Assembly (NCBI GenBank): GCA_944383545.1
Contig: CALWPY010000001.1
Span: 229,980-293,979 of the forward strand
DNA from: an uncultured Lachnospiraceae bacterium
Lineage (GTDB): Bacteria; Bacillota; Clostridia; Lachnospirales; Lachnospiraceae
DNA length: 64,000 bases
Reading direction: 5' to 3'
Part shown: in pieces, positions 15,879 to 25,126 of the stretch
How positions within the stretch are numbered: the stretch's first letter is position 1
Layout: each line of letters begins with the position of its first letter
Translations under genes and position numbers: made by a program
Notes under the pieces: model-generated
The model's database searches: none
What the model saw: the letters and a program-made list of their open reading frames with translations, nothing else
Told to the model about the DNA's origin: nothing

Positions 15879-16971
15879 GAAAAAGGAAAGAAACTCAAGT
15901 ATTGAATTGCTGAGAATTATTATGATGCTTCAGATAATTTTTCTTCATATATGTGAATATGGAGAGTATATGGATAATGCTGAAAAACTGGGAGGACTTC
16001 ACAGGCTTCTGGCATGGTTTCTCTGGCTTATAAGCAGATGCCCTGTATTCATGTTCATAATTATAATGGGTTATTTTATGATATATGCCGATAAAAAACA
16101 CACCGTAAGAAGAATTCTTAAGGTGTATATTCCAATGTATTTTTATTCGGTATTTATTCCTGTATCTTTAGTTCTTACCGGTTTGGTACAGATTGATAAA
16201 AATGAAATAGTAAGAGCTTGTTTTCCAATGCTCTCAAGAACATGGTATTTTATGACACTCTACCTTCTGGTAATCATATTTTCGCCTTACCTTAATATAG
16301 TTCTTAACAAAATTTCAAAGAAAGACTATATTATACTCCTTTTCATATTCTTTTTTATATTTTCAGTATGGCAGCCCATTGCCAAACTGGATTTTTTCTC
16401 GGACACCTTTGGAATAAAGAAGATTGTAAATACCGAGGGTGGAAAAAGCCTTTATGATTTTATTTACATGTATGTGCTGGGTGGTTTTTTAAGAAGATTT
16501 GTTGCTGTAGGTAAAACCAACGAAACTGTATATTCTGATGATGAAAAGATTCATATTAAATGGTGTAATGCTGTTAATCTTCTAATATTTTTTGCAGCAG
16601 GAATAATAAATTTAATAATAGTATACAATGTTCCGGGATATGATGATATAGTAGGCTATAATGACAATCCTTTTGTGGTCATACAATGCATTTTTCTGTT
16701 TTTGTTTTTTGCAAACTTTAACTTCCATTCAAAAGCAATAAACTTTATAAGCGCCTTAAATCTTGGTGTTTATATGATTCATGAACATCCCATGGGCAGG
16801 GAAATAATATGGGATAAGATTATACAGATGGATACTATGTCATTTTACAGTTCAGATACATATGTACTGGAAATTCCTTTAATATGTCTGGGAATTTTTG
16901 CGGCATGTGCATTTATAGAATTGATAAGAAAACTTCTGTTTGAAAAAATTTACCATATTTTTGTAAAATAA
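15865..16971 (+). CDS. Acyltransferase family 3 membrane protein
   Basis: A 368-residue integral membrane protein with about ten hydrophobic segments. The start RNSSIELLRIIMMLQIIFLHICEYG is the usual opening of the acyltransferase-3 (OafA/WecH-like) family, with a conserved membrane His in the first helix; a second His lies in MIHEHPMG near the end. These enzymes O-acetylate or succinylate surface sugars. The start at ATG 15865 has AAAGGAG 8 bases before it and overlaps the TagF-like gene, so the polymer made by that enzyme is a plausible target. Confidence 0.82.
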   Translation: MSISEKKERNSSIELLRIIMMLQIIFLHICEYGEYMDNAEKLGGLHRLLAWFLWLISRCPVFMFIIIMGYFMIYADKKHTVRRILKVYIPMYFYSVFIPVSLVLTGLVQIDKNEIVRACFPMLSRTWYFMTLYLLVIIFSPYLNIVLNKISKKDYIILLFIFFFIFSVWQPIAKLDFFSDTFGIKKIVNTEGGKSLYDFIYMYVLGGFLRRFVAVGKTNETVYSDDEKIHIKWCNAVNLLIFFAAGIINLIIVYNVPGYDDIVGYNDNPFVVIQCIFLFLFFANFNFHSKAINFISALNLGVYMIHEHPMGREIIWDKIIQMDTMSFYSSDTYVLEIPLICLGIFAACAFIELIRKLLFEKIYHIFVK

Positions 16972-16983
16972 TACAATTAATAA

Positions 16984-17012
16984 TTGACACATATGTCTTA
17001 ATATGTTATGTT
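16984..17012 (+). promoter_or_regulatory. Promoter of mntP
   Basis: TTGACA at 16984-16989, a 17-base spacer, TATGTT at 17007-17012. It lies just before the structured leader. Confidence 0.65.
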
Positions 17013-17014
17013 GT

Positions 17015-17104
17015 GTGCACAGAAGAACATGTTGAGGGAGTAATCGGCGTATTAATGCGCGGTAAGCCAACATACTGATTTTTAAAATCTGGTTTGCCTT
17101 AATT
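17015..17104 (+). ncRNA. yybP-ykoY-like manganese riboswitch
   Basis: The leader contains the GAGGGAGTAATCGG core that resembles the conserved GGGGAGUA loop of the yybP-ykoY class, followed by GCGCGGTAAGCC, ACATACTGA and a closing TCTGGTTTGCC that pairs back. The downstream gene is mntP, a classic target of this Mn2+ sensor, and a terminator lies between them. The exact 5' border is estimated. Confidence 0.7.
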
Positions 17105-17107
17105 GAT

Positions 17108-17155
17108 GAGACTCATGTATGGAATAACACTATACATGAAGTCTTTATTTTTTTG
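17108..17155 (+). terminator. Riboswitch-controlled terminator before mntP
   Basis: AGACTCATGTAT pairs with ATACATGAAGTCT (one bulge) and is followed by ATTTTTTTG. It sits between the aptamer and mntP, so it is the likely expression platform: manganese binding would favour read-through. Confidence 0.8.
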
Positions 17156-17225
17156 TCTGCATTTTGCAGGATATCTCTTAAACGTGTTGTAATACATATT
17201 GAAAAAATTATGAGGTGAACTTAAT

Positions 17226-17783
17226 ATGGGAATTGGAAGCTTACTTGCGGTGGCAGTCGGACTGGCTATGGATGCATTTGCGGTTTCTATGTGCAAGGGA
17301 CTTGCAATGCAGAAAATCACATTAAAAAAATGTTGCATTGTAGGATTGTGGTTTGGAGGTTTTCAGGCTCTTATGCCTGTGATAGGTTATTTTGTGGGCT
17401 TAAGCTTTGCGGAATATGTGAATCGTTATTCACACTGGATTGCACTCCTTCTTCTGGTGGCAATAGGAGTAAACATGATAAGGGAGGCTGTATCAGGAGA
17501 AGACTGTGAAGAAAACGACAACATCGGAATAAAGACAATGTTTGTCATGGCAGTAGCAACAAGCATAGATGCGCTTGCCGTGGGCATAAGCTTTGCACTT
17601 CAGAAGACTAATATTGCACTTGCCGCAGCCATAATAGGAATAATTACCTTTATCATATCTGCAATAGGTGTTAAGATAGGAAATATATTTGGAAGCAGAT
17701 ATAAAAACAAGGCAGAAATTGCCGGGGGAATAATACTTATTTTAATAGGTATAAAAATTGCCGTAGATGGGGTAATGCAGTAA
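17226..17783 (+). CDS. mntP: Manganese efflux pump MntP
   Basis: A 185-residue protein with six membrane helices arranged as two repeats of three. Conserved acidic residues lie in AVGLAMDAFAVSMCKG (first repeat) and ATSIDALAVGISFA (second), the Asp-containing motifs of MntP (DUF204). It exports Mn2+. GAGGTG precedes the ATG. The leader carries a manganese riboswitch candidate and a terminator. No MntR box was recognised. Confidence 0.95.
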   Translation: MGIGSLLAVAVGLAMDAFAVSMCKGLAMQKITLKKCCIVGLWFGGFQALMPVIGYFVGLSFAEYVNRYSHWIALLLLVAIGVNMIREAVSGEDCEENDNIGIKTMFVMAVATSIDALAVGISFALQKTNIALAAAIIGIITFIISAIGVKIGNIFGSRYKNKAEIAGGIILILIGIKIAVDGVMQ

Positions 17784-17814
17784 TATAATGTATGTTACAT
17801 AACGGGAGGTAAAT

Positions 17815-18915
17815 ATGAAATACGATTATCTGATTGTGGGAACAGGACTGTTTGGGGCGGTGTTTGCTCATGAAATGAATAAATGTGGCAGAAAATGTCT
17901 GGTAATAGATAAAAGAAACCATATTGCAGGGAATATATATACGGAAAAAAAGCTTGACATAAATGTTCATAAATACGGTGCACATATATTTCATACATCA
18001 GATAAAAAAGTTTGGAATTATGTAAACCAGTTTTGCGAATTTAATAATTATATAAATCAGCCGGTTGCAATTTATAAAGACGAGCTTTATAATCTTCCAT
18101 TTAACATGAATACATTTTCTAAAATGTGGGGGATTAAAACCCCTGCTGAGGCAGAGAGGATTATCAGGGAGCAGGTGGCAGAACAAAATAATCTTAAGCC
18201 GAAGAATCTGGAAGAACAGGCACTCTCTCTGGTTGGAAGAGATATATATGAAAAGCTTATAAAGGGATATACGGAAAAGCAGTGGGGACGCGAATGCACA
18301 GAACTTCCTTCTTTTATAATAAAGAGGCTTCCCGTGAGATTTACTTTTAATAATAATTATTTTAACGACAGATATCAGGGAATTCCCTGCGGAGGTTATA
18401 CAGAGCTTATAAGTAAGCTTTTAAATGATATTCCTGTAATGTTAAATACTGAATATAAAGAATTTATTGCAAAAACAGATGACGTCTTTGAAAAGACAGT
18501 GTATACGGGAATGATTGATGAATTTTTTGACTACAGTCTGGGTGAGCTTGAATACCGTTCACTCAAATTTGAAGAAGAAATCCTGGAGGGTGTTGCAAAC
18601 TATCAGGGAAATGCTGTTGTGAATTATACGGCGAAAGAAGTGCCATATACCAGAATAATAGAGCATAAACATTTTGAGTTCGGTACACAGCCTGATACCA
18701 TAATAACCAGAGAATACTCCAAAAAGTGGAGCAGGGGTGATGAGCCTTATTATCCTGTTAATGATGACAAAAATCAGAAGCTTTACTCAGAATATGAGAA
18801 GCTTGCCGAAGCAAGGCAGGACGTTATTTTTGGAGGGCGCCTCGGAAAATATAAATATTATGACATGGATAAGGTAGTTGCAGAGGCGCTTTCCCTGTGT
18901 GAGAAGGAAATTTAA
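17815..18915 (+). CDS. glf: UDP-galactopyranose mutase
   Basis: A 366-residue flavoenzyme that interconverts UDP-galactopyranose and UDP-galactofuranose. The N-terminal FAD-binding fold is DYLIVGTGLFGAVFAHE. The KYGAHIFHT and GYTEKQWG segments and the C-terminal GRLGKYKYYDMDKVV are diagnostic. Its product would supply galactofuranose for surface glycans, and the TagF-like and acyltransferase genes are close by. It has a GGGAGG site. The 3' end overlaps the convergent methyltransferase gene by 4 bases and no terminator is visible between them. Confidence 0.97.
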   Translation: MKYDYLIVGTGLFGAVFAHEMNKCGRKCLVIDKRNHIAGNIYTEKKLDINVHKYGAHIFHTSDKKVWNYVNQFCEFNNYINQPVAIYKDELYNLPFNMNTFSKMWGIKTPAEAERIIREQVAEQNNLKPKNLEEQALSLVGRDIYEKLIKGYTEKQWGRECTELPSFIIKRLPVRFTFNNNYFNDRYQGIPCGGYTELISKLLNDIPVMLNTEYKEFIAKTDDVFEKTVYTGMIDEFFDYSLGELEYRSLKFEEEILEGVANYQGNAVVNYTAKEVPYTRIIEHKHFEFGTQPDTIITREYSKKWSRGDEPYYPVNDDKNQKLYSEYEKLAEARQDVIFGGRLGKYKYYDMDKVVAEALSLCEKEI

Positions 18916-19805
18916 AAACTCCATCTCCCGGAAGCACCGCATGGCAGTATAAGTCCTGATTCGGTTACCGGGATTCCTATTTCTTCAGAGAAAACCTGAC
19001 CGCCAAAGCTTTTCTTTACCTCAAGACTTATCATATAGGTAAGAACTGCCGGAGCAAGTCCCGTGGTATAAGAATTTACAAGGAAAAACAAAGGTTTATC
19101 ATTTAAGAGACGGCTGCATAATTTAATGAAATTATGTATGCTGTCTTCAATTTTCCATATTTCACCCTTGGGACCTCTTCCGTATGAAGGCGGGTCCATA
19201 ATGATTCCGTCATATTTATTTCCACGTCTTATTTCCCTTTCGACAAATTTCACGCAGTCATCCACTATCCAGCGTATTGGAGCAGTGTCAAGTCCTGAGG
19301 AGGCAGCGTTTTCCCTTGCCCAGCCTACCATTCCTTTTGATGCGTCAACATGGGTTACTTTTGCACCTGCGGATGCTGCAGCGAGAGTTGCACCGCCCGT
19401 GTAAGCAAAGAGATTTAAAACCTTTACTTCTTTTCCGTGAGAAGTTTTATTTTTTATCAGTTTTCCAAACCAGTCCCAGTTTACCGCCTGTTCAGGGAAA
19501 AGACCTGTGTGTTTAAAGGCAAAGGGCTTCAGGTTAAAAGTAAGACGGGTGCCGCCGGCAGCTTCCGGCATGTCGTAGCCTATGCTCCACTGCTGTGGAA
19601 GGTTTTTAAATTTCCATTCACCGCCTCCGCGATTACTTCTTATATAATGTCCGTTTAATTTTGACCAGAATTCATTTTCTTTAGAAGTATTCCATATGAC
19701 CTGCGGGTCGGGACGGAGAAGAATGTATTTACCCCATCTTTCCAGCTTTTCTCCGGAGGAACAGTCCAGTATTTCGTAATCTTTCCAGTTGTCTGCAGTC
19801 CACAT
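18912..19805 (-). CDS. Class I SAM-dependent methyltransferase, RlmK/RlmI-like
   Basis: 297 residues. An N-terminal beta-rich part is followed by a Rossmann methyltransferase domain: motif I VLNLFAYTGGATLAAA, acidic loop VDASKGM and catalytic-type DPPSYGRGPKGEIW (motif IV). The DPPSYGRGP form matches rRNA cytosine/guanine methyltransferases of the RlmI/RlmK group, so an rRNA or tRNA base is the likely substrate; which base cannot be told. It has its own start on the minus strand, divergent from the 19964 gene. Confidence 0.85.
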   Translation of the reverse strand: MWTADNWKDYEILDCSSGEKLERWGKYILLRPDPQVIWNTSKENEFWSKLNGHYIRSNRGGGEWKFKNLPQQWSIGYDMPEAAGGTRLTFNLKPFAFKHTGLFPEQAVNWDWFGKLIKNKTSHGKEVKVLNLFAYTGGATLAAASAGAKVTHVDASKGMVGWARENAASSGLDTAPIRWIVDDCVKFVEREIRRGNKYDGIIMDPPSYGRGPKGEIWKIEDSIHNFIKLCSRLLNDKPLFFLVNSYTTGLAPAVLTYMISLEVKKSFGGQVFSEEIGIPVTESGLILPCGASGRWSF

Positions 19806-19963
19806 ATCAAAAACTCCTTCTATTTATATCTCTGTTAAGAATATCTTATAATTTGAAATTCGTCAATCAGGATAAGAAGCCTGATTTTAAAATATGAATA
19901 GAAAACAGGAAAATTGGAAATGCTTGCAATATTAGCAGATATATGAAACCATAGGAAAGGATT

Positions 19964-20254
19964 GTGGATTATATGGAAAAGGATAATGATAAGTTAAATA
20001 ATGAAGGTATTTTAAATAAGAATATTCCGGGAGCGGGGATTCCGGCAGGACTTGGATTTTCACTTGAGACGGAAAATGAAGCTATGGAAAATTTTGCGCT
20101 CATAACCCCGGAAGAAAGAGCCATAATGACAGACCATGAAAGCGAAGAGGAAAAGTGTGAGGAAAAGGAAAAAGAACAGGATAAAGAAGAAAGGGAAAAG
20201 TCCAAGTGTATTACTGAGGGTGTAGCAAGTTTCAGAATTTTGGAGAGACAATAG
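19964..20254 (+). CDS. Small acidic hypothetical protein
   Basis: A 96-residue protein starting at GTG 19964 (AGGA 7 bases before) or ATG 19973. The N-terminal half has the IPAGLGFSLETENEAMENFALITPEE segment, a pattern I associate with small uncharacterised Lachnospiraceae proteins. The second half is a low-complexity Glu/Lys helix, then a tail with ITEGVASF. No signal peptide or membrane segment. It stands alone ahead of the ribosomal operon. Function unknown. Confidence 0.6.
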   Translation: MDYMEKDNDKLNNEGILNKNIPGAGIPAGLGFSLETENEAMENFALITPEERAIMTDHESEEEKCEEKEKEQDKEEREKSKCITEGVASFRILERQ

Positions 20255-20293
20255 AGAAGGTTTAAAATTCGCTTAAAATAATTAAAAAAGTCC

Positions 20294-20322
20294 TTGCATA
20301 TTAAAAACAGATGAGTTATAAT
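20294..20322 (+). promoter_or_regulatory. Main promoter of the S10 operon
   Basis: TTGCAT at 20294-20299, a 17-base spacer and TATAAT at 20317-20322, giving a leader of about 245 bases before rpsJ. Confidence 0.75.
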
Positions 20323-20575
20323 AGCACTTGCTGTGACATTGATAGCGTAGAAGCGGAGGTTGCTGCATACCTGAATTTACAAGGGTTGCAGGTTATTTCG
20401 TGGAGCGAATGTCAATTAATAATAACTGGCGACAAGTCACTGTACTTACTATTAAACCATCTGTTTTAGGACAGAGATGACGTGTGAAATTTCAGAGATT
20501 AGGAAACACACGGGAGAGTGTACAGTCACCACTTGTCGTACTGAAACAAAGTGCGAAAAGGAGGCGGCTTTTTTT
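20323..20575 (+). promoter_or_regulatory. Structured leader of rpsJ
   Basis: The gap from 20255 to 20575 has no convincing gene; after the promoter it holds an RNA-like leader. GACATT (about 20335) can pair with AATGTC (about 20408), enclosing ACCTG/CAGGT. A second long stem joins 20431-20445 (GACAAGTCACTGTAC) to 20520-20537 (GTACAGT and ACTTGTC with a 4-base bulge), with CGACAAGT and ACTTGTCG as its outer 8 bp. There is no T-run, so control would be translational. The GGAGG site is 11 bases before the rpsJ ATG, with TTTTTTT between. Confidence 0.6.
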
Positions 20576-20887
20576 ATGGCAAGTCAAATTATGAGAATCA
20601 CATTAAAGGCATATGATCACAAGTTAATCGATCAGGCAGCACGTCAGATTATTGAGGCTGTTAAGGGAACGGGAGCAAAGGTAAGCGGACCTGTACCAAT
20701 GCCTACAAAGGTTGAGAAGGTTACAATCCTCAGAGCTGTTCATAAGTATAAGGATTCCAGAGAGCAGTTCGAGCAGAGAACTCACAAGAGACTTATTGAC
20801 ATCATTTCACCAAATCAGAAGACAATAGATGTTCTTCAGAAGATGGACATGTCAGCCGGTGTTTATATTGATGTTAAGATGAAGTAA
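20576..20887 (+). CDS. rpsJ: Ribosomal protein S10
   Basis: 103 residues with the S10 signature [17 protein letters not shown] and the [37 protein letters not shown] loop. S10 belongs to the small-subunit head and is also NusE in antitermination. The start at ATG 20576 gives the conserved N-terminus; an extension to 20477 would run through the leader stems. It is the first gene of the S10 operon, followed by an unusually long 173-base spacer. Confidence 0.97.
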   Translation: MASQIMRITLKAYDHKLIDQAARQIIEAVKGTGAKVSGPVPMPTKVEKVTILRAVHKYKDSREQFEQRTHKRLIDIISPNQKTIDVLQKMDMSAGVYIDVKMK

Positions 20888-20953
20888 TTCATCAAAAATA
20901 TGAAAACTTTAAAACAGTACAGTACCTAATGAAGCTTAAGAAGGTTACTTCGG

Positions 20954-20995
20954 TTATCGTTATTCAAATCGAGTTGCTGTAAAGAATAATGATAA
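20954..20995 (+). repeat. Hairpin in the rpsJ-rplC spacer
   Basis: TTATCGTTATTC (20954-20965) pairs with GAATAATGATAA (20984-20995) over 12 bp with one G-U, loop 18 bases. A smaller stem GATTGCA/TGCAATC follows near 21012. Neither has a T-tail. S10-operon spacers are normally short, so this is probably a regulatory or processing element. Confidence 0.65.
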
Positions 20996-21060
20996 AAGCA
21001 AATTTAGTATGATTGCAAAAATGCAATCCGCTGTGAATTAAAATTAGGAGGAAATTAAAA

Positions 21061-21747
21061 ATGAAGAAGGCTATTTTAGCAACAAAAGTCGGAATGACCC
21101 AGATATTCAATGAAGATGGCGTTCTGACACCTGTAACAGTATTAAAGGCAGGACCTTGTGTGGTTACACAGATTAAGACAGTTGAAAATGACGGATATGA
21201 GGCAATTCAGGTTGCCATGGGTGAGAAGAAGGAAAGAATTACCACCAAGGACGGCTCAGGAAAGAAAGTTATCAGAAATCCGCATGGCGCAGGAAAGGCT
21301 GCTGTAGGACATTTTAAGAAGGCAGGCACTACTCCAAAGAAGTATGTCAGAGAGTTCAGAGTTGAAAACATTGGCGATTATACAGTAGGAGAAAGCGTAA
21401 TTAAGGCAGACATCTTTGCAGAGGGTGACAAGATTGATGTTACTGCAAAGTCAAAGGGTAAAGGATATGCAGGCGGTATCAAGAGATACGGTATGAGGTC
21501 AGGCCCTTCAGCTCATGGCTCAAAATACCATCGTCATGCAGGTTCAAACGGCTCTGCAACAACTCCGGGTCGTGTGTTCAAAGGTAAGAAGATGCCTGGA
21601 CATATGGGATGCGTAAGAGTTACCGTTCAGAACTTAGAGATAGTTAAAATAGATGTAGAGAATGATGTAATTTTGGTTAAGGGTGCTGTTCCGGGACCAA
21701 AGCAGTCATTAGTAATGATAAAGGAAACAGTAAAAGTTGGCAAGTAA
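21061..21747 (+). CDS. rplC: Ribosomal protein L3
   Basis: 228 residues, beginning [16 protein letters not shown], with the central [29 protein letters not shown] loop that reaches the peptidyl transferase region. It is about 18 residues longer than typical L3, from insertions in the N-terminal beta barrel (the [19 protein letters not shown] stretch). AGGAGGA precedes the ATG. Confidence 0.98.
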   Translation: MKKAILATKVGMTQIFNEDGVLTPVTVLKAGPCVVTQIKTVENDGYEAIQVAMGEKKERITTKDGSGKKVIRNPHGAGKAAVGHFKKAGTTPKKYVREFRVENIGDYTVGESVIKADIFAEGDKIDVTAKSKGKGYAGGIKRYGMRSGPSAHGSKYHRHAGSNGSATTPGRVFKGKKMPGHMGCVRVTVQNLEIVKIDVENDVILVKGAVPGPKQSLVMIKETVKVGK

Positions 21748-21775
21748 GCGGCTTTGAAGGAAGGAGGAACGTTAG

Positions 21776-22396
21776 ATGGCAACAGTAGCTGTATATAACA
21801 TCGAAGGAAAAGAAGTTGATAAGCTTGAACTTAACGATAATGTTTTCGGTGTTGAAATAAATGAAAATTTAGTTCATAAGGCTGTAGTTACACAGCTTGC
21901 AAATAGTCGTCAGGGAACTCAGAGTGCAAAGACGCGTTCGGAGGTTTCGGGAGGCGGAAAGAAGCCTTGGAGACAGAAGGGAACAGGCCATGCAAGACAG
22001 GGCTCAATCAGAGCTCCACAGTGGAAAGGCGGCGGAATTGTATTTGCACCAAAGCCAAGAGATTATTCAGTAAAGATGAACAAGAGAGAGAAGCAGATAG
22101 CAATGAAGTCAGCTCTCACCTCAAGAGTTCAGGAAGATAAATTTATTGTAGTTGACGAATTTAAGCTTGATGAAGTAAAAACAGCAAAGTTCGTAGAGAT
22201 TCTTAATAACCTTAAGGCTCCTAAGGCTCTGGTTATTACAAAGGAAAAGGATGACAAGGTAGTTCTTTCGGCAAGAAATATTCCTACAGTTAAGACTACC
22301 GTAAGTAATTCAATCAGTGTTTATGATATCCTTAAGTATGACACAGTAGTTATTGCTAAGGATGCGGTTGAAGCGATTGAGGAGGTATACGCATAA
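21776..22396 (+). CDS. rplD: Ribosomal protein L4
   Basis: 206 residues. The extended loop [20 protein letters not shown] and [21 protein letters not shown] identify L4, which lines the exit tunnel. In enterobacteria L4 represses the S10 operon through the leader; whether the structured leader here serves the same purpose is open. Its stop overlaps the rplW start by one base. Confidence 0.98.
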   Translation: MATVAVYNIEGKEVDKLELNDNVFGVEINENLVHKAVVTQLANSRQGTQSAKTRSEVSGGGKKPWRQKGTGHARQGSIRAPQWKGGGIVFAPKPRDYSVKMNKREKQIAMKSALTSRVQEDKFIVVDEFKLDEVKTAKFVEILNNLKAPKALVITKEKDDKVVLSARNIPTVKTTVSNSISVYDILKYDTVVIAKDAVEAIEEVYA

Positions 22397-22695
22397 TGGC
22401 AGATATTAAATACTATGACGTAATACTTAAGCCTGTGCTTACAGAGAAGAGTATGAACGTAATGGCTGAAAAGAAATATACATTCCTCGTACACCCTGAA
22501 GCAACCAAGACTCAGGTTAAGGAAGCTGTTGAGAAAATGTTCGAGGGAACAAAGGTGGCAAAGGTAAATACCATGAACTATGACGGAAAGCCAAAGAGAC
22601 GTGGTATGACCTACGGAAAGACTGCAAAGTATAAGAAAGCAGTTGTACAGCTTACAGCAGAGAGCGCAGATATCGAGCTTTTTGAGGGACTGTAA
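22396..22695 (+). CDS. rplW: Ribosomal protein L23
   Basis: 99 residues: [16 protein letters not shown] at the N-terminus and [30 protein letters not shown] later. L23 sits at the tunnel exit and docks trigger factor and SRP. Start ATGA-type overlap with rplD indicates coupled translation. After it comes an unusual 215-base GC-rich insertion before rplB. Confidence 0.97.
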   Translation: MADIKYYDVILKPVLTEKSMNVMAEKKYTFLVHPEATKTQVKEAVEKMFEGTKVAKVNTMNYDGKPKRRGMTYGKTAKYKKAVVQLTAESADIELFEGL

Positions 22696-22739
22696 AAAGA
22701 GGACGTTATCGCAATAATAAATAGGCGGGTATCGGGAAA

Positions 22740-22823
22740 CGCGCGCATCTTAAAACGCTTCGCGTTGGCGCGCGAGTAGTATAAAAAGGACGCGGCGCAA
22801 TAAAATCGCTACGCGATGGCGCC
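22740..22823. repeat. Pair of nested GC-rich hairpin repeats inside the S10 operon
   Basis: First unit: CGCGCGC (22740-22746) pairs with GCGCGCG (22768-22774), enclosing ACGC-TTC-GCGT (22755-22765). Second unit: GGCGC (22794-22798) pairs with GCGCC (22819-22823), enclosing ATCGC-TAC-GCGAT (22805-22817). Base composition is far above the AT-rich background. A third GC block with GGCTACGCTCGG follows to about 22854. The second unit shares ATCGCTnCGCGATGGCGC with the element at 43795-43832. Confidence 0.8.
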
Positions 22824-22910
22824 ACGGATGGCCCCCTCGGCTACGCTCGGCGGCAACTATATGCAAAACAAGCATGATAATAAATTGTTATTTTTGAAAG
22901 GAGAAAAACA

Positions 22911-23753
22911 ATGGGAATTAAGACTTATAACCCATATACACCTTCCAGAAGGAATATGACCGGTCTTGATTACAGTGAGATTACAAAGACCACTCCTGAG
23001 AAGTCTCTCGTAGTTTCAAAGAAAAAGACTTCAGGAAGAAACAATCAGGGAAAGATTACCGTAAGACATCATGGTGGCGGTAACAGACAGAAATACAGAA
23101 TTATAGATTTCAAGAGAAATAAGGACAACATACCTGCAAAGGTTGCTTCAATAGAATATGACCCAAACAGAACGGCAAACATTGCACTTATCGTTTATGC
23201 TGACGGAGCAAAGTCATATATTATAGCTCCTGTAGGACTTAAGGTTGGCGACAGTGTAATGAGCGGCCCTGAAGCAGAAGTTAAGGTAGGAAACTGCCTC
23301 CCACTTACAGATATTCCTGTAGGTACGGAAATCCATAACATTGAGCTTTATCCTGGAAAGGGCGGACAGCTTGTACGTTCAGCAGGAAACTCAGCACAGC
23401 TTATGGCTAAGGAGGGCAAATATGCTACACTCAGACTTCCGTCAGGCGAGATGAGAATGGTACCTATCGTATGCCGTGCGACAATCGGTCAGGTAGGAAA
23501 CATCGAGCACGGACTTGTTAACATCGGTAAGGCAGGACGTAAGCGTCACATGGGTATAAGACCTACTGTTCGTGGTTCTGTTATGAACCCTAACGACCAT
23601 CCACACGGTGGTGGTGAAGGAAGGACCAGTATCGGTCGTCCGGGACCATCTACTCCTTGGGGTAAGCCGGCACTGGGATTAAAGACCAGAAAGAAGAACA
23701 AGCAGTCTAACAAGTTGATTATCAGAACAAGAGACGGAAAGAACGTTAAGTAA
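22911..23753 (+). CDS. rplB: Ribosomal protein L2
   Basis: 280 residues with [17 protein letters not shown] at the start, the SH3 and KOW-like body, and the [17 protein letters not shown] loop near the end, which carries the conserved histidine close to the peptidyl transferase centre. Its own GAAAGGAG site follows the GC-rich insertion. Confidence 0.98.
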   Translation: MGIKTYNPYTPSRRNMTGLDYSEITKTTPEKSLVVSKKKTSGRNNQGKITVRHHGGGNRQKYRIIDFKRNKDNIPAKVASIEYDPNRTANIALIVYADGAKSYIIAPVGLKVGDSVMSGPEAEVKVGNCLPLTDIPVGTEIHNIELYPGKGGQLVRSAGNSAQLMAKEGKYATLRLPSGEMRMVPIVCRATIGQVGNIEHGLVNIGKAGRKRHMGIRPTVRGSVMNPNDHPHGGGEGRTSIGRPGPSTPWGKPALGLKTRKKNKQSNKLIIRTRDGKNVK

Positions 23754-23764
23754 GGAGGTAGCAC

Positions 23765-24043
23765 ATGGCTCGTTCATTAAAAAAAGGACCTTTTGCAGAT
23801 GAAAGTTTATTAAAGAAGATTGATGCTCTTAATGCAGCAAACGACAAGCAGGTTATCAAAACATGGTCACGTCGTTCAACTATCTTTCCTTCATTTGTAG
23901 GTCATACAATAGCAGTTTATGATGGAAGAAAGCATGTACCTGTATATGTAACAGAGGATATGGTTGGTCACAAGCTCGGCGAGTTCGTTGCAACCAGAAC
24001 ATATAGAGGACACGGAAAAGACGAAAAGAAAGGTAGAAGATAG
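23765..24043 (+). CDS. rpsS: Ribosomal protein S19
   Basis: 92 residues: [59 protein letters not shown] and the THRYRGH-like end. It binds 16S rRNA in the head with S13. GGAGG precedes the start; 11 bases after rplB. Confidence 0.98.
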   Translation: MARSLKKGPFADESLLKKIDALNAANDKQVIKTWSRRSTIFPSFVGHTIAVYDGRKHVPVYVTEDMVGHKLGEFVATRTYRGHGKDEKKGRR

Positions 24044-24061
24044 TAAAGGAGGACCGGACTC

Positions 24062-24448
24062 ATGGCAAAAGGACATAGATCCCAGATTAAGAGACTGAGA
24101 AATGAGAATAAAGATACAAGACCTTCAGCTAAGGTTTCTTACGCCAGAGTATCTGTTACAAAGGCATGCTATGTATTAGATGCAATAAGAGGCAAGGACG
24201 TAAACACAGCTCTTGGTATTCTTGCTTACAATAACAGATATGCTTCAAGCGTAATTTACAAGTTACTTCAATCTGCTATCGCAAATGCAGAGAACAACAA
24301 TGGTTTAAAGGCAGAAAACCTTTATGTTGCAGAATGTTATGCAAATAAGGGACCAACAATGAAGAGAATTCAGCCTAGAGCACAGGGTAGAGCTTATAGA
24401 ATAGAGAAGAGAACAAGCCACATTACTGTTGTGCTTGATGAAAGATAG
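24062..24448 (+). CDS. rplV: Ribosomal protein L22
   Basis: 128 residues with [26 protein letters not shown] and the beta-hairpin [30 protein letters not shown] that lines the exit tunnel near the macrolide site. GGAGG site; the following rpsC starts 10 bases on. Confidence 0.98.
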   Translation: MAKGHRSQIKRLRNENKDTRPSAKVSYARVSVTKACYVLDAIRGKDVNTALGILAYNNRYASSVIYKLLQSAIANAENNNGLKAENLYVAECYANKGPTMKRIQPRAQGRAYRIEKRTSHITVVLDER

Positions 24449-24458
24449 GAGGCAGAGC

Positions 24459-25124
24459 ATGGGACAGAAAGTTAATCCACATGGTTTAAGAGTCGGAGTT
24501 ATCAAAGATTGGGATTCCAAATGGTACGCTGATACAAAGAACGGTGAATTCGCTAATAATCTTGTAGAAGATTATAAAATAAGAGAGTTTTTAAAGAAAG
24601 AGCTTTACTCTGCAAATGTATCAAAGATTGATATTGAAAGAACACGTGACAGAGTTAAGGTTATTGTATATACCGCTAAGCCGGGTGTAGTAATCGGTAA
24701 GGGCGGAGCCGGAATCGAAAAGGTTAAGGCTAAGGTACAGAAGCTTACATCAAAGAAGCTTATCATCGACATCAAGGAAATTAAGAAGCCTGATTTAGAT
24801 GCTCAGCTTGTTGCAGAGAACATCGCTGCACAGCTTGAAAACCGTATCTCTTTCAGAAGAGCAATGAAATCATGCATGGGAAGAACAATGAAGGCAGGAG
24901 CGCTCGGTATAAAGACTGCATGTTCAGGACGTCTCGGCGGTGCCGATATGGCAAGAACAGAGTTCTACAGCGAGGGAACAATTCCTCTTCAGACACTTCG
25001 TGCTGATATAGATTACGGATTTGCTGAAGCAGATACAACATACGGAAAAGTTGGTGTTAAGACATGGATTTACCATGGTGAAGTACTTCCTACTAAGGAA
25101 AACAAGGAAGGGAGCGATAAGTAA
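24459..25124 (+). CDS. rpsC: Ribosomal protein S3
   Basis: 221 residues: [24 protein letters not shown], the KH domain with [10 protein letters not shown], and the C-terminal [24 protein letters not shown]3 lies at the mRNA entry. The start at ATG 24459 has AGGAGG 7 bases before it; the upstream in-frame ATG 24429 lies inside rplV and is rejected. Confidence 0.98.
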   Translation: MGQKVNPHGLRVGVIKDWDSKWYADTKNGEFANNLVEDYKIREFLKKELYSANVSKIDIERTRDRVKVIVYTAKPGVVIGKGGAGIEKVKAKVQKLTSKKLIIDIKEIKKPDLDAQLVAENIAAQLENRISFRRAMKSCMGRTMKAGALGIKTACSGRLGGADMARTEFYSEGTIPLQTLRADIDYGFAEADTTYGKVGVKTWIYHGEVLPTKENKEGSDK

Positions 25125-25126
25125 TT

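Noticed and set aside
20477..20575. N-terminal extension of rpsJ
   Set aside because: The 33 extra residues fall within the paired leader and have no counterpart in S10.
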